Positions 53,128-61,257 of a stretch of 64,000 nt of DNA are shown piece after piece. Below the pieces are notes generated by a model. It was not told where the DNA came from and made no database searches. It was given only the letters and a program-made list of their open reading frames with translations. Source of the stretch: Ruegeria arenilitoris (lineage in GTDB: Bacteria; Pseudomonadota; Alphaproteobacteria; Rhodobacterales; Rhodobacteraceae); assembly GCF_013032855.1 (NCBI RefSeq), contig NZ_WQDA01000003.1:496001-560000 (forward strand), given 5' to 3'. Numbering within the stretch: position 1 is the first letter of the stretch; each line of letters begins with the position of its first letter. The position numbers and the translations under genes are program-made.

Positions 53128-53883
53128 TCAGACCTCCATGACGAACATCTGATTCTGCAGCGAAGCCTTCAAAACCGCCTGTGCAGTCGTCTCGACAGAG
53201 AGAGCCTCGCGCGCCAGCCTGAGGTGTTTTTCAACAGTTGCCGAAGTCAGTCCCATCAGCAGGGCAATGTCCTGGGTCGTTTTGCCGTCACCCACCCATT
53301 CCAAAGCCTCACGCTGCCGCTTGGTCAAGGCGCGGTTCGGGGGATTGTAGGGCAGGGTGAGAATTTTGAGGTGGGCGATGTTGTTCATCAGCAGGATATC
53401 ATCGCCATGCTCAGCCCACATCTCGTCCATCTCGTCCTGGCTGCGGTTCAGAGCGGCCAGCGAAATTGCCCCCTTCGACCGCATGGACACCGAAGTGAAA
53501 CTGATCGTGTAGCCGACGGTGATCCCTTTCGAGCGGTTGAACTCGTACACCTTGCGTTCTTCGTTGGTCATCGTGCCGCTGGACATCATCTCGCGGATCA
53601 TGCTCCAGCTTGCGGCCCCTTCGTGATCCAGCGCCCATTTCAGCATGGGCGCATGGAAATAGAGACCATCCCGAAGGAAACCGTCCATGTATTCCTTGCA
53701 GTGATTGGTCAGGATCACGAAGTCTTCGGGGTCGCCCAAAGACGTTTGGGTGCGGTATTGTGTGTGTCCGTACAACAGGCGGTCAAAACCATACTTGGCC
53801 ATCTGTTCGGTGTGCGCGGCCCAAAGCTCTTCGAGGGTTTTTACATAGCTCAGAAAGTTGAGGTATTCCTTGAGCGTCATCAT
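53128..53883 (-). CDS. LuxR-family regulator with autoinducer-binding-type domain (solo)
   Basis: A 251-residue protein. Residues 1-165 look like an autoinducer-binding domain, with the W/Y/D-rich positions of that fold (LYFHAPMLKWALDHEG near 86-101). Residues 180-245 carry the LuxR HTH (LTKRQREALEWVGDGKTTQDIALLMGLTSATVEKHL). There is no LuxI synthase in the window. Such orphan LuxR proteins are common in roseobacters. The start is ATG at 53883, overlapping the aroQ stop by 4 nt; an ATG at 53880 is equally possible. It is unusual as a direct partner of a shikimate-pathway gene. Confidence 0.87.
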   Translation of the reverse strand: MMTLKEYLNFLSYVKTLEELWAAHTEQMAKYGFDRLLYGHTQYRTQTSLGDPEDFVILTNHCKEYMDGFLRDGLYFHAPMLKWALDHEGAASWSMIREMMSSGTMTNEERKVYEFNRSKGITVGYTISFTSVSMRSKGAISLAALNRSQDEMDEMWAEHGDDILLMNNIAHLKILTLPYNPPNRALTKRQREALEWVGDGKTTQDIALLMGLTSATVEKHLRLAREALSVETTAQAVLKASLQNQMFVMEV

Positions 53884-54329
53884 GCGCCGCCACCCTCCTG
53901 AAGATGCGCGGCCAGCGCTTCCAGCGCCAGAACATAGCTTTGAGCGCCAAAGCCGCAGATCTGCCCGATGGCGACGGCCGAGATGTAGGACTTGTGCCGA
54001 AATGCCTCGCGGGCGTGGATATTGGACAGGTGAACCTCGACCACCGGCAATTGAGCTGACGAAATGGCATCCATCAATGCTATTGACGTGTGGGTATACG
54101 CGCCGGCATTCAGAACGATCCCGTCATGGGTCCCGCGCGCGGCGTGGATGGCATCGATCAACACACCTTCATGGTTTGATTGAGCGCACTCGACACGCAA
54201 CCCGATCGATGCGCCATGCGAAACGCACAAGTCTTCGATCATCTTCAAGGTGGTATGACCGTAAACCTCGGGCTGCCGTGTGCCCAACAGGTTCAGGTTC
54301 GGTCCGTTCAATACAAGAATACTACGCAT
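53880..54329 (-). CDS. aroQ: Type II 3-dehydroquinate dehydratase AroQ
   Basis: A 149-residue enzyme of the shikimate or quinate route. The motif VLNGPNLNLLGTRQPEVYG includes catalytic Y23 and loop R18; NAGAYTHTS and EVHLSNIHAREAFRHKS provide the other active-site residues. It forms dodecamers. The start ATG at 54329 sits 8 nt after a 96-nt foldable leader, whose right arm contains the ribosome-binding-like GGGGAC. It overlaps the solo LuxR gene, so the two are co-translated. Confidence 0.96.
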   Translation of the reverse strand: MRSILVLNGPNLNLLGTRQPEVYGHTTLKMIEDLCVSHGASIGLRVECAQSNHEGVLIDAIHAARGTHDGIVLNAGAYTHTSIALMDAISSAQLPVVEVHLSNIHAREAFRHKSYISAVAIGQICGFGAQSYVLALEALAAHLQEGGGA

Positions 54330-54336
54330 TATTTTT

Positions 54337-54432
54337 CTGTCCCCATACCTGTTTCATAGCCGCGAATTGAAAACGCGTCTACCGGCTTTGCTCTCATGAG
54401 GCGAGCGGGCGCAGGTCCGGTCTTGGGGACAG
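54337..54432 (-). promoter_or_regulatory. Foldable 96-nt leader before aroQ sequestering its ribosome-binding site
   Basis: Outer arms CTGTCCCC (54337-54344) and GGGGACAG (54425-54432) pair for 8 bp; after an internal loop, ACCTG/CAGGT (54347-54351 with 54412-54416) adds 5 bp. Inside are two small hairpins, CGCG/CGCG (54361-54364 with 54374-54377) and GCTC/GAGC (54390-54393 with 54403-54406). On the minus-strand transcript the 3' outer arm (GGGGACAG) is the only purine-rich site before aroQ. It may be a structured regulatory leader. Confidence 0.45.
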
Positions 54433-54459
54433 GCGGTGAAACGACCGTGAATGTCGTTC

Positions 54460-55455
54460 CTAGTCGATGGATACGACAACTTTGCCGAGAACCGACCGGT
54501 CGCCCAACATCTCCAAAGCTTCGGCGGCGCGGGGCAAGGAAAAGCGGGCGCTGATACGCGGCTTGATCTTGCCACCATGATACATGGCAAACAGTTCCCG
54601 CAAGTTTTCGGCATGTCCGGCCGGATCGCGGAATACGGACGCGCCCCAGAACACGCCGACGATCTCACAGCCTTTGAGCAAAGGCAGATTCAACGGGATG
54701 TTGGGGATACCGGCCGGAAAGCCAACGACCAAAAACCGCCCCTTCCAGGCCATCGCGCGCAATGCTGGCTCGGCGTAGTCGCCGCCAACCGCATCATAGA
54801 CCACATCAACGCCATCACCGCCCGCCAGCTTCTTGATTTCTGACGAGAACGCTTTTTGCGCCTCTCGCGTCATCTCTTTGGAGTAGACGATCGTCTCATC
54901 AGCGCCCAAATCCTTGCAAAACTGAGCCTTGTCTTCCGTGGACACCGCGGCAATTACACGCGCGCCCATCGCTTTGCCCAATTCAACCGCGGCCGAGCCG
55001 ACACCGCCAGCGGCCCCAAGCACCAACAGAGTTTCACCGCCTTTGAGCCCGGCGCGATCCTTCAGTGCATGGTAGGACGTTCCGTAGGTGAAGATGAAAC
55101 AAGCCGCATCCTCGTACGGCATGGACTCCGGGATGGTAACGGCGCTGGCGGCCGGAATGCAAAGCTGTTCGGCGAAACCTCCGTGACCTGTCAGGGCCAG
55201 AACGCGGTCACCGACCTTCAGATCGGAAACACCATCTCCAACGGCGATCACATCGCCCGACACCTCCCCTCCGGGCGCGAAGGGGCGCGGTGGTTTCATC
55301 TGGTACAAATCGCGGATGATCAGCGTGTCCGGAAAATTCACGCCTGCCGCACGTACCCGGATCAGCACCTGACCCTTTTTGGGCGTTGGATCGGGCAGGG
55401 TGGTCAGTTCAAGTGTTTCCGGACCACCCGGGGCGACGCTGAGTAATGCTTGCAT
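54460..55455 (-). CDS. NADPH:quinone oxidoreductase family protein
   Basis: A 331-residue zinc-free MDR enzyme of the Qor/NADPH2:quinone reductase type. NFPDTLIIRDLYQMKPPRPFAPGGEVSG near residues 40-67 and the nucleotide loop VLGAAGGVGSAAVELGK near 144-160 are typical. The C-terminal stretch (AAEALEMLGDRSVLGKVVV) completes the fold. It could act on a quinone or an enoyl-CoA or aldehyde. It is divergent from an SDR gene (154 nt between), and an acyl-CoA catabolic role is suggested by the neighbours. Confidence 0.88.
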   Translation of the reverse strand: MQALLSVAPGGPETLELTTLPDPTPKKGQVLIRVRAAGVNFPDTLIIRDLYQMKPPRPFAPGGEVSGDVIAVGDGVSDLKVGDRVLALTGHGGFAEQLCIPAASAVTIPESMPYEDAACFIFTYGTSYHALKDRAGLKGGETLLVLGAAGGVGSAAVELGKAMGARVIAAVSTEDKAQFCKDLGADETIVYSKEMTREAQKAFSSEIKKLAGGDGVDVVYDAVGGDYAEPALRAMAWKGRFLVVGFPAGIPNIPLNLPLLKGCEIVGVFWGASVFRDPAGHAENLRELFAMYHGGKIKPRISARFSLPRAAEALEMLGDRSVLGKVVVSID

Positions 55456-55609
55456 TTCGTTTTCCGATCCTCGCCATTTGTTGGCCCGAAGGTCGGGTCC
55501 TCACACCATGTTGTCAAGGCAGATGTGAAATGCAATTCTGCATAGTGAAACTGACCCGACCTGAAATAGAACTCAGGACGCAATAAAAACGAATTATGGG
55601 GAGAGGCTG

Positions 55610-56428
55610 ATGACACCGGAGAACTTATTTTCGCTAGCGGGCAAGACTGCTTTGGTCACGGGCGGCGCGACCGGCATTGGTCGGATGGCAGCCGAGGCTC
55701 TGCTGCGCGCGGGTGCGCGGGTGCTGATCGCCTCGCGTAAGGGCGAAGCCTGCGAAGCTGTGGCCGCCGAACTGAACGCGCTGGATGCGCCCGGAACCGC
55801 TGAAGGGTTTGCCGGTGACGTCAGCAGCGAGGCCGGCATTGACGCGCTGGTCGAAGAGGTGAACAACCGCACCCAAAAGCTTGATATTCTTATGAACAAT
55901 GCCGGCGTCTCGTGGGGTGCTCCTATGGGGCAGTTTCCCTATGACGCCTGGGACAAAGTCATGTCCGTGAATGTCGCCGGCATCTTTCATCTGACCCAGA
56001 AGCTGCTACCTCTGCTGATGCAATCGGGCTCGGACGATGATCCGGCACGGGTAATCAACGTCGCCTCGGTGATGGGCGAGGTTCCGATGGGTGATGGCGC
56101 CTACAGCTATTCCGCGTCGAAGGCGGCCGTCATCCATCTGACCAAGATCATGGCAAAGGAGCTGTCGCCCTACCGCGTGACTGTGAATGCTCTGGCACCG
56201 GGACCGTTCGTTTCGCGCATGACCGCCTTTGCCACGGCTGACGAGGAAAAACGCGAGAAAGTGGGCAAGTCGGTCCCGCTGGGCCGTGTCGGGCGCGACG
56301 AGGACATCGCGGGCTGTATGCTGTTCCTCAGCGGACGCGGCGGCAGTTACGTGACCGGCGCCGTGATCCCGGTCTCGGGTGGTATCAACGTTCTGACCGG
56401 AGGAAACATCTTTGCTGATGCCCTGTGA
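55610..56428 (+). CDS. SDR-family oxidoreductase
   Basis: A 272-residue short-chain dehydrogenase. The cofactor loop TGGATGIGRMAAEAL near residues 16-30, NNAGVSWGAP, the catalytic Ser, and YSYSASKAAVIHL with Tyr and Lys are present. The Ala/Arg pattern in the cofactor loop suggests NAD(P)H use. It starts an operon-like series with the phosphotransferase-like protein and the IclR regulator. The substrate is unknown. Confidence 0.9.
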   Translation: MTPENLFSLAGKTALVTGGATGIGRMAAEALLRAGARVLIASRKGEACEAVAAELNALDAPGTAEGFAGDVSSEAGIDALVEEVNNRTQKLDILMNNAGVSWGAPMGQFPYDAWDKVMSVNVAGIFHLTQKLLPLLMQSGSDDDPARVINVASVMGEVPMGDGAYSYSASKAAVIHLTKIMAKELSPYRVTVNALAPGPFVSRMTAFATADEEKREKVGKSVPLGRVGRDEDIAGCMLFLSGRGGSYVTGAVIPVSGGINVLTGGNIFADAL

Positions 56429-56460
56429 AACCCGGTCCAGTATCAAGCGAGGCCGATCGC

Positions 56461-57486
56461 ATGAGCGATGACCCAAACACTCTCGACCTTGTCGCCGTAG
56501 ATGACTATCTGCGCGCCAACCTGCAAGGCTATGCCGGTCCGCTTGAGGCGACGAAGTTCACGGTGGGTCAGTCCAATCCGACCTACGAACTGCGCACGCC
56601 TGGCAAATCCTATGTTCTGCGGCGCAAGCCGCCCGGAGTTCTGCTGAAATCCGCCCACGCGGTCGACCGCGAATTCCGTGTTCAGACCGCGTTGGCGCAC
56701 AGCAAAGTACCGGTGCCGCGCATGTACGTGCTGTGCGAGGATGACAGCATCATCGGCTCTGCCTTCTATGTCATGGAGCGTCTTGTCGGCCGGAATTTTC
56801 TGGAACCGACCATGAAGGGCGAAACCAACGAAACCCGCAGCGCCGTTCTGGATGAGATGAACCGCGTTCTGGCCGAATTGCACATGGTCGACATCGACGC
56901 CGTGGGCCTGTCCGACTACGGACCGACCGGAAACTACTTTGAACGCCAGATCGCACGCTGGACCAAACAGTATCGCGCCTCGGAAACCGAAACGGTTGCC
57001 GACATGGATGCGCTGATCGACGCGCTGGAAAGCTCGATCCCGGCGGATGATGGTCAACGAACGCTGGTTCATGGCGACTATCGCATCGACAATCTGATGT
57101 TCGAGCGGGACGGAACCCGCTGCATCGGGGTCTTGGATTGGGAGCTGTCCACCATCGGCCATCCTTATGCCGATCTGGCGGCCGTAATCATGCAATGGCA
57201 GATGCCGCCGGGCAAAGAGGGTCGGGGGCTGGCTGGTGTTGACCGAAGCAGCCTTGGGCTGCCCAGCGATCAGCAGTTCATCGCCTCATACTGTCAGCGG
57301 CGCGGATTACCGGGGATCGACAATTTCGGCTTCTATCTCGCGTTCAACTTCTTCCGCATGGCCGGAATTCTCCAGGGCGTCTACAAACGCGCTCTGGACG
57401 GGAATGCATCCGATCCGGCCCGGGCGCGCGCATTCGGAGCCTATGTGCCCATGTTCGCCAAACATGGCCTTGCAGCGCTGGGATAG
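56461..57486 (+). CDS. APH/choline-kinase-family phosphotransferase (ACAD10/11-like)
   Basis: A 341-residue protein with the fold of aminoglycoside phosphotransferases, as in the kinase-like domain of ACAD10/ACAD11 that phosphorylates 4-hydroxyacyl-CoA. The ATP-site Lys region (YVLRRKPPG), the catalytic loop LVHGDYRIDNLMF near 201-213 and DWELSTIGHPYADL near 225-238 are intact. The ATG at 56461 has a nearby AGCGAGG. Its partnership with an SDR, thioesterase and acyl-CoA enzymes in the same 10 kb supports a fatty-acid catabolic role. Confidence 0.85.
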   Translation: MSDDPNTLDLVAVDDYLRANLQGYAGPLEATKFTVGQSNPTYELRTPGKSYVLRRKPPGVLLKSAHAVDREFRVQTALAHSKVPVPRMYVLCEDDSIIGSAFYVMERLVGRNFLEPTMKGETNETRSAVLDEMNRVLAELHMVDIDAVGLSDYGPTGNYFERQIARWTKQYRASETETVADMDALIDALESSIPADDGQRTLVHGDYRIDNLMFERDGTRCIGVLDWELSTIGHPYADLAAVIMQWQMPPGKEGRGLAGVDRSSLGLPSDQQFIASYCQRRGLPGIDNFGFYLAFNFFRMAGILQGVYKRALDGNASDPARARAFGAYVPMFAKHGLAALG

Positions 57487-57496
57487 AGGGGCAGGC

Positions 57497-58291
57497 GTGG
57501 TATCCGAGACATCATCAAGCGCCGACACTGGCAAGGATCGGAACTTCGTCACTGCACTGGCGCGGGGGCTTGAACTGCTGCGGTGTTTTCGCCACGGCGA
57601 AACCGCCCTGACCAACACGGATTTTGCTGAACGTACGGGTCTGCCCAAGCCAACGATCTCGCGGTTGACCCATACGCTGTGCCAACTGGGTTATCTTGTT
57701 CAGGATCACGCAGGCGGTTCTTATCGGCTTGGTGTCGGAGTGCTGCGGCTGGGATTCGGAGTTCTGGGTGCGGCTGACATATGCGAGCGTGCCGTCGAGG
57801 TACTGAGGGAACTGCGCGATGGAGCCAATCCTTACCTGACGGCCGCCCTCGGCGAAGCGCATCGGGCCGAGGTCGTATACGTCGCGGTCAGCAGGTCGAC
57901 GCAGAACGTGGCGCTTACCATGCATGTCGGATCCCGGCTGCCGTTGTTCTCCTCGGCCATGGGGCGGGCCATTCTGGTTGGAATGACCGAGGATCAAAGG
58001 GAAACCGCGGTTTACGCTGCACGACGCGATCTGAACCTGCCCGAAAATCACCTGCGCGACTCGATAAAAACCGCGTTGGATGAATACGATACACAAGGTT
58101 ATTGTACCGGATATTCTCTGTGGCGGGACGACGTCCATGCCATTTCCGTTCCGGTGTCCACCGCCAGCGACGGGCGGGTATTTGGATTGAATATCGGCGG
58201 ACCCAGCTTTTACGTGACCCCGGAAGAGCTTGAAGGAGACCACGCGCACAAGCTGATAGATGCCGCCCGGCAATTGGGACTGCGTCCATGA
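57497..58291 (+). CDS. IclR-family transcriptional regulator
   Basis: A 264-residue regulator. A winged HTH (about 20-80; TNTDFAERTGLPKPTISRLTHTLCQLGYL) is followed by the IclR effector domain (SRLPLFSSAMGRAILVGMTEDQ near 155). The start is GTG at 57497, 11 nt after the phosphotransferase stop and behind GAGGGGCAGG; an upstream frame is inside that gene. It is likely to control the SDR-phosphotransferase pair. Confidence 0.9.
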   Translation: MVSETSSSADTGKDRNFVTALARGLELLRCFRHGETALTNTDFAERTGLPKPTISRLTHTLCQLGYLVQDHAGGSYRLGVGVLRLGFGVLGAADICERAVEVLRELRDGANPYLTAALGEAHRAEVVYVAVSRSTQNVALTMHVGSRLPLFSSAMGRAILVGMTEDQRETAVYAARRDLNLPENHLRDSIKTALDEYDTQGYCTGYSLWRDDVHAISVPVSTASDGRVFGLNIGGPSFYVTPEELEGDHAHKLIDAARQLGLRP

Positions 58292-58295
58292 AACC

Positions 58296-58901
58296 TCAGT
58301 GCAACGCCTCGAGTTCAAGTTCTACGTTGGCCAGGCTGTTCTTACCAAAAAACATCTCAGACCCGACAAACAGGCAGGGCACCCCGAAAACTCCGCGGCG
58401 AACGGCCGCTTTTGTCTGATCTTTCAGAGTCTGCTTTGCCAGATCGCCGGTGATCGCCTCACGGATTTTTCGTACGGGCAGGTCACGTTCTTGAATGATG
58501 TCGGTCAACACATTCAGGTCGTCAATCTTCTGCCCGTGCACCCATATTGCATCAAAAACGGCGTCTACATATCTGTCTTCCCATGATTTTCCCATCGCTG
58601 CGACCGCCCCACGCATGGCGAATTTCGTGTTCAGCGGAAAATAGGGGCTCATATGAAAGTTCAAGCCGCGCCGCCGCGCAAAGCGGTGCAGGTCATGGGT
58701 CAGATACGCCGATTTCTTCCGATTTTCCGAGAACGCCCGAAATGGGCTCTGGTTGTTGGTAGCCTTGAAAACTGTGCTCAGAAGAACGGGCACAAAGCGA
58801 ATCGCGGCCCCGTGGCGCGCGGCGAGATCTGGCAAAACCTTATGAGCGAGGTAAGCGTTCGGGCTGCAAAAGTCGTATACGAATTCCACGTTCTGCGTCA
58901 T
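58296..58901 (-). CDS. DsbA-fold 2-hydroxychromene-2-carboxylate isomerase-type protein
   Basis: A 201-residue thioredoxin-fold protein. It begins MTQNVEFVYDFCSPNAYLAHKVLPDL, a classic HCCA-isomerase/DsbA-like start with SPNAY in place of the redox CxxC. RGLNFHMSPYFPLNTKFAMRG near 90-110 and GVFGVPCLFVG near 170-180 are typical. In other bacteria the family acts with glutathione in aromatic degradation; the substrate here is unknown. The start is ATG at 58901 with GGAGGTG upstream. It ends 5 nt after convergent IclR. Confidence 0.87.
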   Translation of the reverse strand: MTQNVEFVYDFCSPNAYLAHKVLPDLAARHGAAIRFVPVLLSTVFKATNNQSPFRAFSENRKKSAYLTHDLHRFARRRGLNFHMSPYFPLNTKFAMRGAVAAMGKSWEDRYVDAVFDAIWVHGQKIDDLNVLTDIIQERDLPVRKIREAITGDLAKQTLKDQTKAAVRRGVFGVPCLFVGSEMFFGKNSLANVELELEALH

Positions 58902-59020
58902 CTGGCACCTCCGGCCGGTGGCGAAATCAGGGGGTAACGGCTGCAAATCACGAATCCAGAACGCCGTCAGTCTAGCAGCGTCGCGGGTCGTGGCCGAGAG
59001 CAGACTTGCAGATCGCCCGC

Positions 59021-59048
59021 CCGGCAATTTTTGCCGGCTTTGTTTTTT
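59021..59048 (+). terminator. Orphan intrinsic terminator-like hairpin
   Basis: A 7-bp stem (59021-59027 with 59031-59037), 3-nt loop and T-rich tail (six T after one G). No plus-strand gene precedes it between 58901 and 59020, so it either ends an unseen small RNA or attenuates a leader of the hydrolase gene at 59121. Confidence 0.45.
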
Positions 59049-59120
59049 GGGCTGTTTTTCTTTGCCACCGGGCGGCAGGATTGCGCGTAGGTGAAAGAAA
59101 AAACGGGGAAATTTCGGCCA

Positions 59121-60338
59121 ATGCAGTTTGATCGGACGAGGCTGAACCGCATTCAGACATGGATGCAAAGGTATGTGGACGAACGAAAATACCCCGGGTG
59201 TGCCTTTCTGTTGAAGCAGCACGGGCGCGAAGAGTTCTTTCACGATTGCGGATTGCGTAGTCTCGAGGGTGATTTTCCGTTCGACCGCCAGACCTTGGTT
59301 CGCATCTACTCGATGACCAAGCCAGTAACCACGACAGCGCTGATGATGCTGGTAGAACAAGGTCTAATGCACCTTGAGGCGCCGGTGTCCGAGTTTCTGC
59401 CGGAATTCGCCGACATGAAGGCGTTGCGGAAAGACGCGCAATCCATTGATCAAACAGAAGACTCGACGTCGCCGACCCTGCATCAACTGCTGACCCACAC
59501 CAGCGGGCTAAGCTATCCATTCAACCCGGGCATTCTGCCCGCTGCGATGGATGCTCAGGACCTGATGTTCAAACCGGACCAGGGTCTGCTGGCCGATCAG
59601 GTTCGGGCCGTGGCTGCATTGCCGCTGGCGTTTCAACCCGGCAGCCGCTGGGAGTATTCGGTTGGCATCGACGTAATCGGACGCGTGGTCGAAGTGGTGT
59701 CCGGCAGGAGTCTGGACGAATTCTTTGCCGATGAGATCTTTGGGCCGCTTGGGATGGACGAAACCGGGTTTTCGGTTCCCAAAGGGGCAGGGGACCGGTT
59801 CGCCTCGCTCTACACACCGCTCGACGGAGACGCGATGGCCCTGAACGCGGCCAGGTCCGGCGGCGAAACGTTGCGATTGGTGGATCAGGCCGGAAACTCG
59901 CCATTCGAAGCGGCCACGCTGTTTTCCGGCGGTGGTGGGCTGGTCAGCACGATCGACGATTTTGCCCGTTTCGCCGAGATGCTGCGCGCAAATGGGCAGG
60001 TGGGTGATCAACGACTGCTGGGCCCGAGCACAGTGGACTTCATGATGCGCAACCACTTGCCGGGCGACATCGCGTCCATGGGGCCCCAAAGCTTTGCCGA
60101 ACAGCCAATGGACGGCATGGGGTTCGGGCTTGGCGGCGCTGTGGTTTTGGACCCGGGCCGTGCACGTACCCCTGGATCAGTCGGAGATTTCAGTTGGGGC
60201 GGAATGGCGTCGACCTTTTTCTGGGTCGACCAAAAGAACGACCTGTCGGCTGTTTTCTTTACTCAGTTGTCGCCCTCCAGTTCTTACCCGTCACGCTCAG
60301 AACTCAAAGCTCTGGTTCACGCCGCCCTCATTGAATGA
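59121..60338 (+). CDS. Serine hydrolase, class C beta-lactamase family
   Basis: A 405-residue protein of the beta-lactamase/esterase family. The SxxK motif SMTK is at 64-67, Tyr in the WEYSVGIDV stretch matches the YxN-like position, and GGGGLVSTIDDFARFAEML is the usual C-terminal segment. There is no signal peptide, so it is likely a cytoplasmic esterase or peptidase rather than a true beta-lactamase. I use ATG 59121; a GTG at 59091 is possible. The tesB gene follows. Confidence 0.85.
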   Translation: MQFDRTRLNRIQTWMQRYVDERKYPGCAFLLKQHGREEFFHDCGLRSLEGDFPFDRQTLVRIYSMTKPVTTTALMMLVEQGLMHLEAPVSEFLPEFADMKALRKDAQSIDQTEDSTSPTLHQLLTHTSGLSYPFNPGILPAAMDAQDLMFKPDQGLLADQVRAVAALPLAFQPGSRWEYSVGIDVIGRVVEVVSGRSLDEFFADEIFGPLGMDETGFSVPKGAGDRFASLYTPLDGDAMALNAARSGGETLRLVDQAGNSPFEAATLFSGGGGLVSTIDDFARFAEMLRANGQVGDQRLLGPSTVDFMMRNHLPGDIASMGPQSFAEQPMDGMGFGLGGAVVLDPGRARTPGSVGDFSWGGMASTFFWVDQKNDLSAVFFTQLSPSSSYPSRSELKALVHAALIE

Positions 60339-60387
60339 CCCGCGCCGGCCTGCTAGGCCGATCACGAACAGAACCAGAGAGAGTCGA

Positions 60388-61257
60388 ATGACCGAAGCCG
60401 AACGCATCCTGTTGGATTTGCTGGACATTGAACGCCTTGAGGTAGACTTGTTCCGAGGCACCGGGTCCGGCGGTGAAACGCCCACGCGGATATTTGGCGG
60501 TCAGGTCATTGCGCAGGCTCTGGCGGCCGCGTACCGAACGGTCGAAAACCGCCTTTGCCATTCGCTACATGCCTATTTCATCCGTCCGGGAGATCCGGAA
60601 ATTCCGGTTATCTATCAGGTAGATCGCGCGCGGGATGGCGGATCGTTCACCACACGGCGCGTGGTGGCAATCCAGCACGGCAAGCAGATCCTCAACATGT
60701 CGGCCTCGTTCCACATTCAGGATGAAGGCTGGAACCATCAGCACGCGATGCCTGATGTCCCATCGCCCGAAACGCAACCGTCCCGCGATGAATTGCGGCA
60801 GAAATACCTGAACCGCGTTCCCGAAAGGCTGCGCGCCGAATTGCTGCGTGAACGTCCGATCGAAGTGCGCGAAATTGAGCCCTTGGACATATTCCAGCCC
60901 GAGAAAAGCGACGACCGAAACCATCTGTGGTTCCGCATGGGAGCAGCGGAACAGGCTGATCACGTGACCCAACACCTGTTGCTGGCCTATGCCTCGGACA
61001 TGGCGCTGCTGAGTTCCGGCATGCGGCCGCACGGGTTGAGCTGGTTCACGGGCGAAATTAATGGCGCGAGCCTGGATCACGCGATCTGGTTTCATGCACC
61101 GGTTCATTTCCAGAACTGGCATCTCTATTCCATGGAGTCGCCATGGACGGGGCAGGGACGCAGCTTCAACCGCGGGTCAATCTATGCGCAGGACGGTACC
61201 TTGGTCGCCTCCGTCGCGCAGGAAGGCCTTCTGCGCCGCGCCCGCAAGAAAGACTAG
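60388..61257 (+). CDS. tesB: Acyl-CoA thioesterase II TesB
   Basis: A 289-residue double hot-dog thioesterase. RIFGGQVIAQALAAAYRTV (near 34-52), ASDMALLSSG with the catalytic Asp near residue 204, and SLDHAIWFHAPVHFQNWHLY (with the Gln/Thr partners) match the family. Length and pattern fit E. coli TesB (286). The start is ATG at 60388. It ends 4 nt into the convergent SDR gene. Confidence 0.93.
   Translation: MTEAERILLDLLDIERLEVDLFRGTGSGGETPTRIFGGQVIAQALAAAYRTVENRLCHSLHAYFIRPGDPEIPVIYQVDRARDGGSFTTRRVVAIQHGKQILNMSASFHIQDEGWNHQHAMPDVPSPETQPSRDELRQKYLNRVPERLRAELLRERPIEVREIEPLDIFQPEKSDDRNHLWFRMGAAEQADHVTQHLLLAYASDMALLSSGMRPHGLSWFTGEINGASLDHAIWFHAPVHFQNWHLYSMESPWTGQGRSFNRGSIYAQDGTLVASVAQEGLLRRARKKD

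Noticed and set aside
54337..54432. Insertion-element or MITE remnant before aroQ, because of the CTGTCCCC/GGGGACAG ends
   Set aside because: No flanking target duplication and no transposase relic; the second, inner stem fits an RNA fold better.
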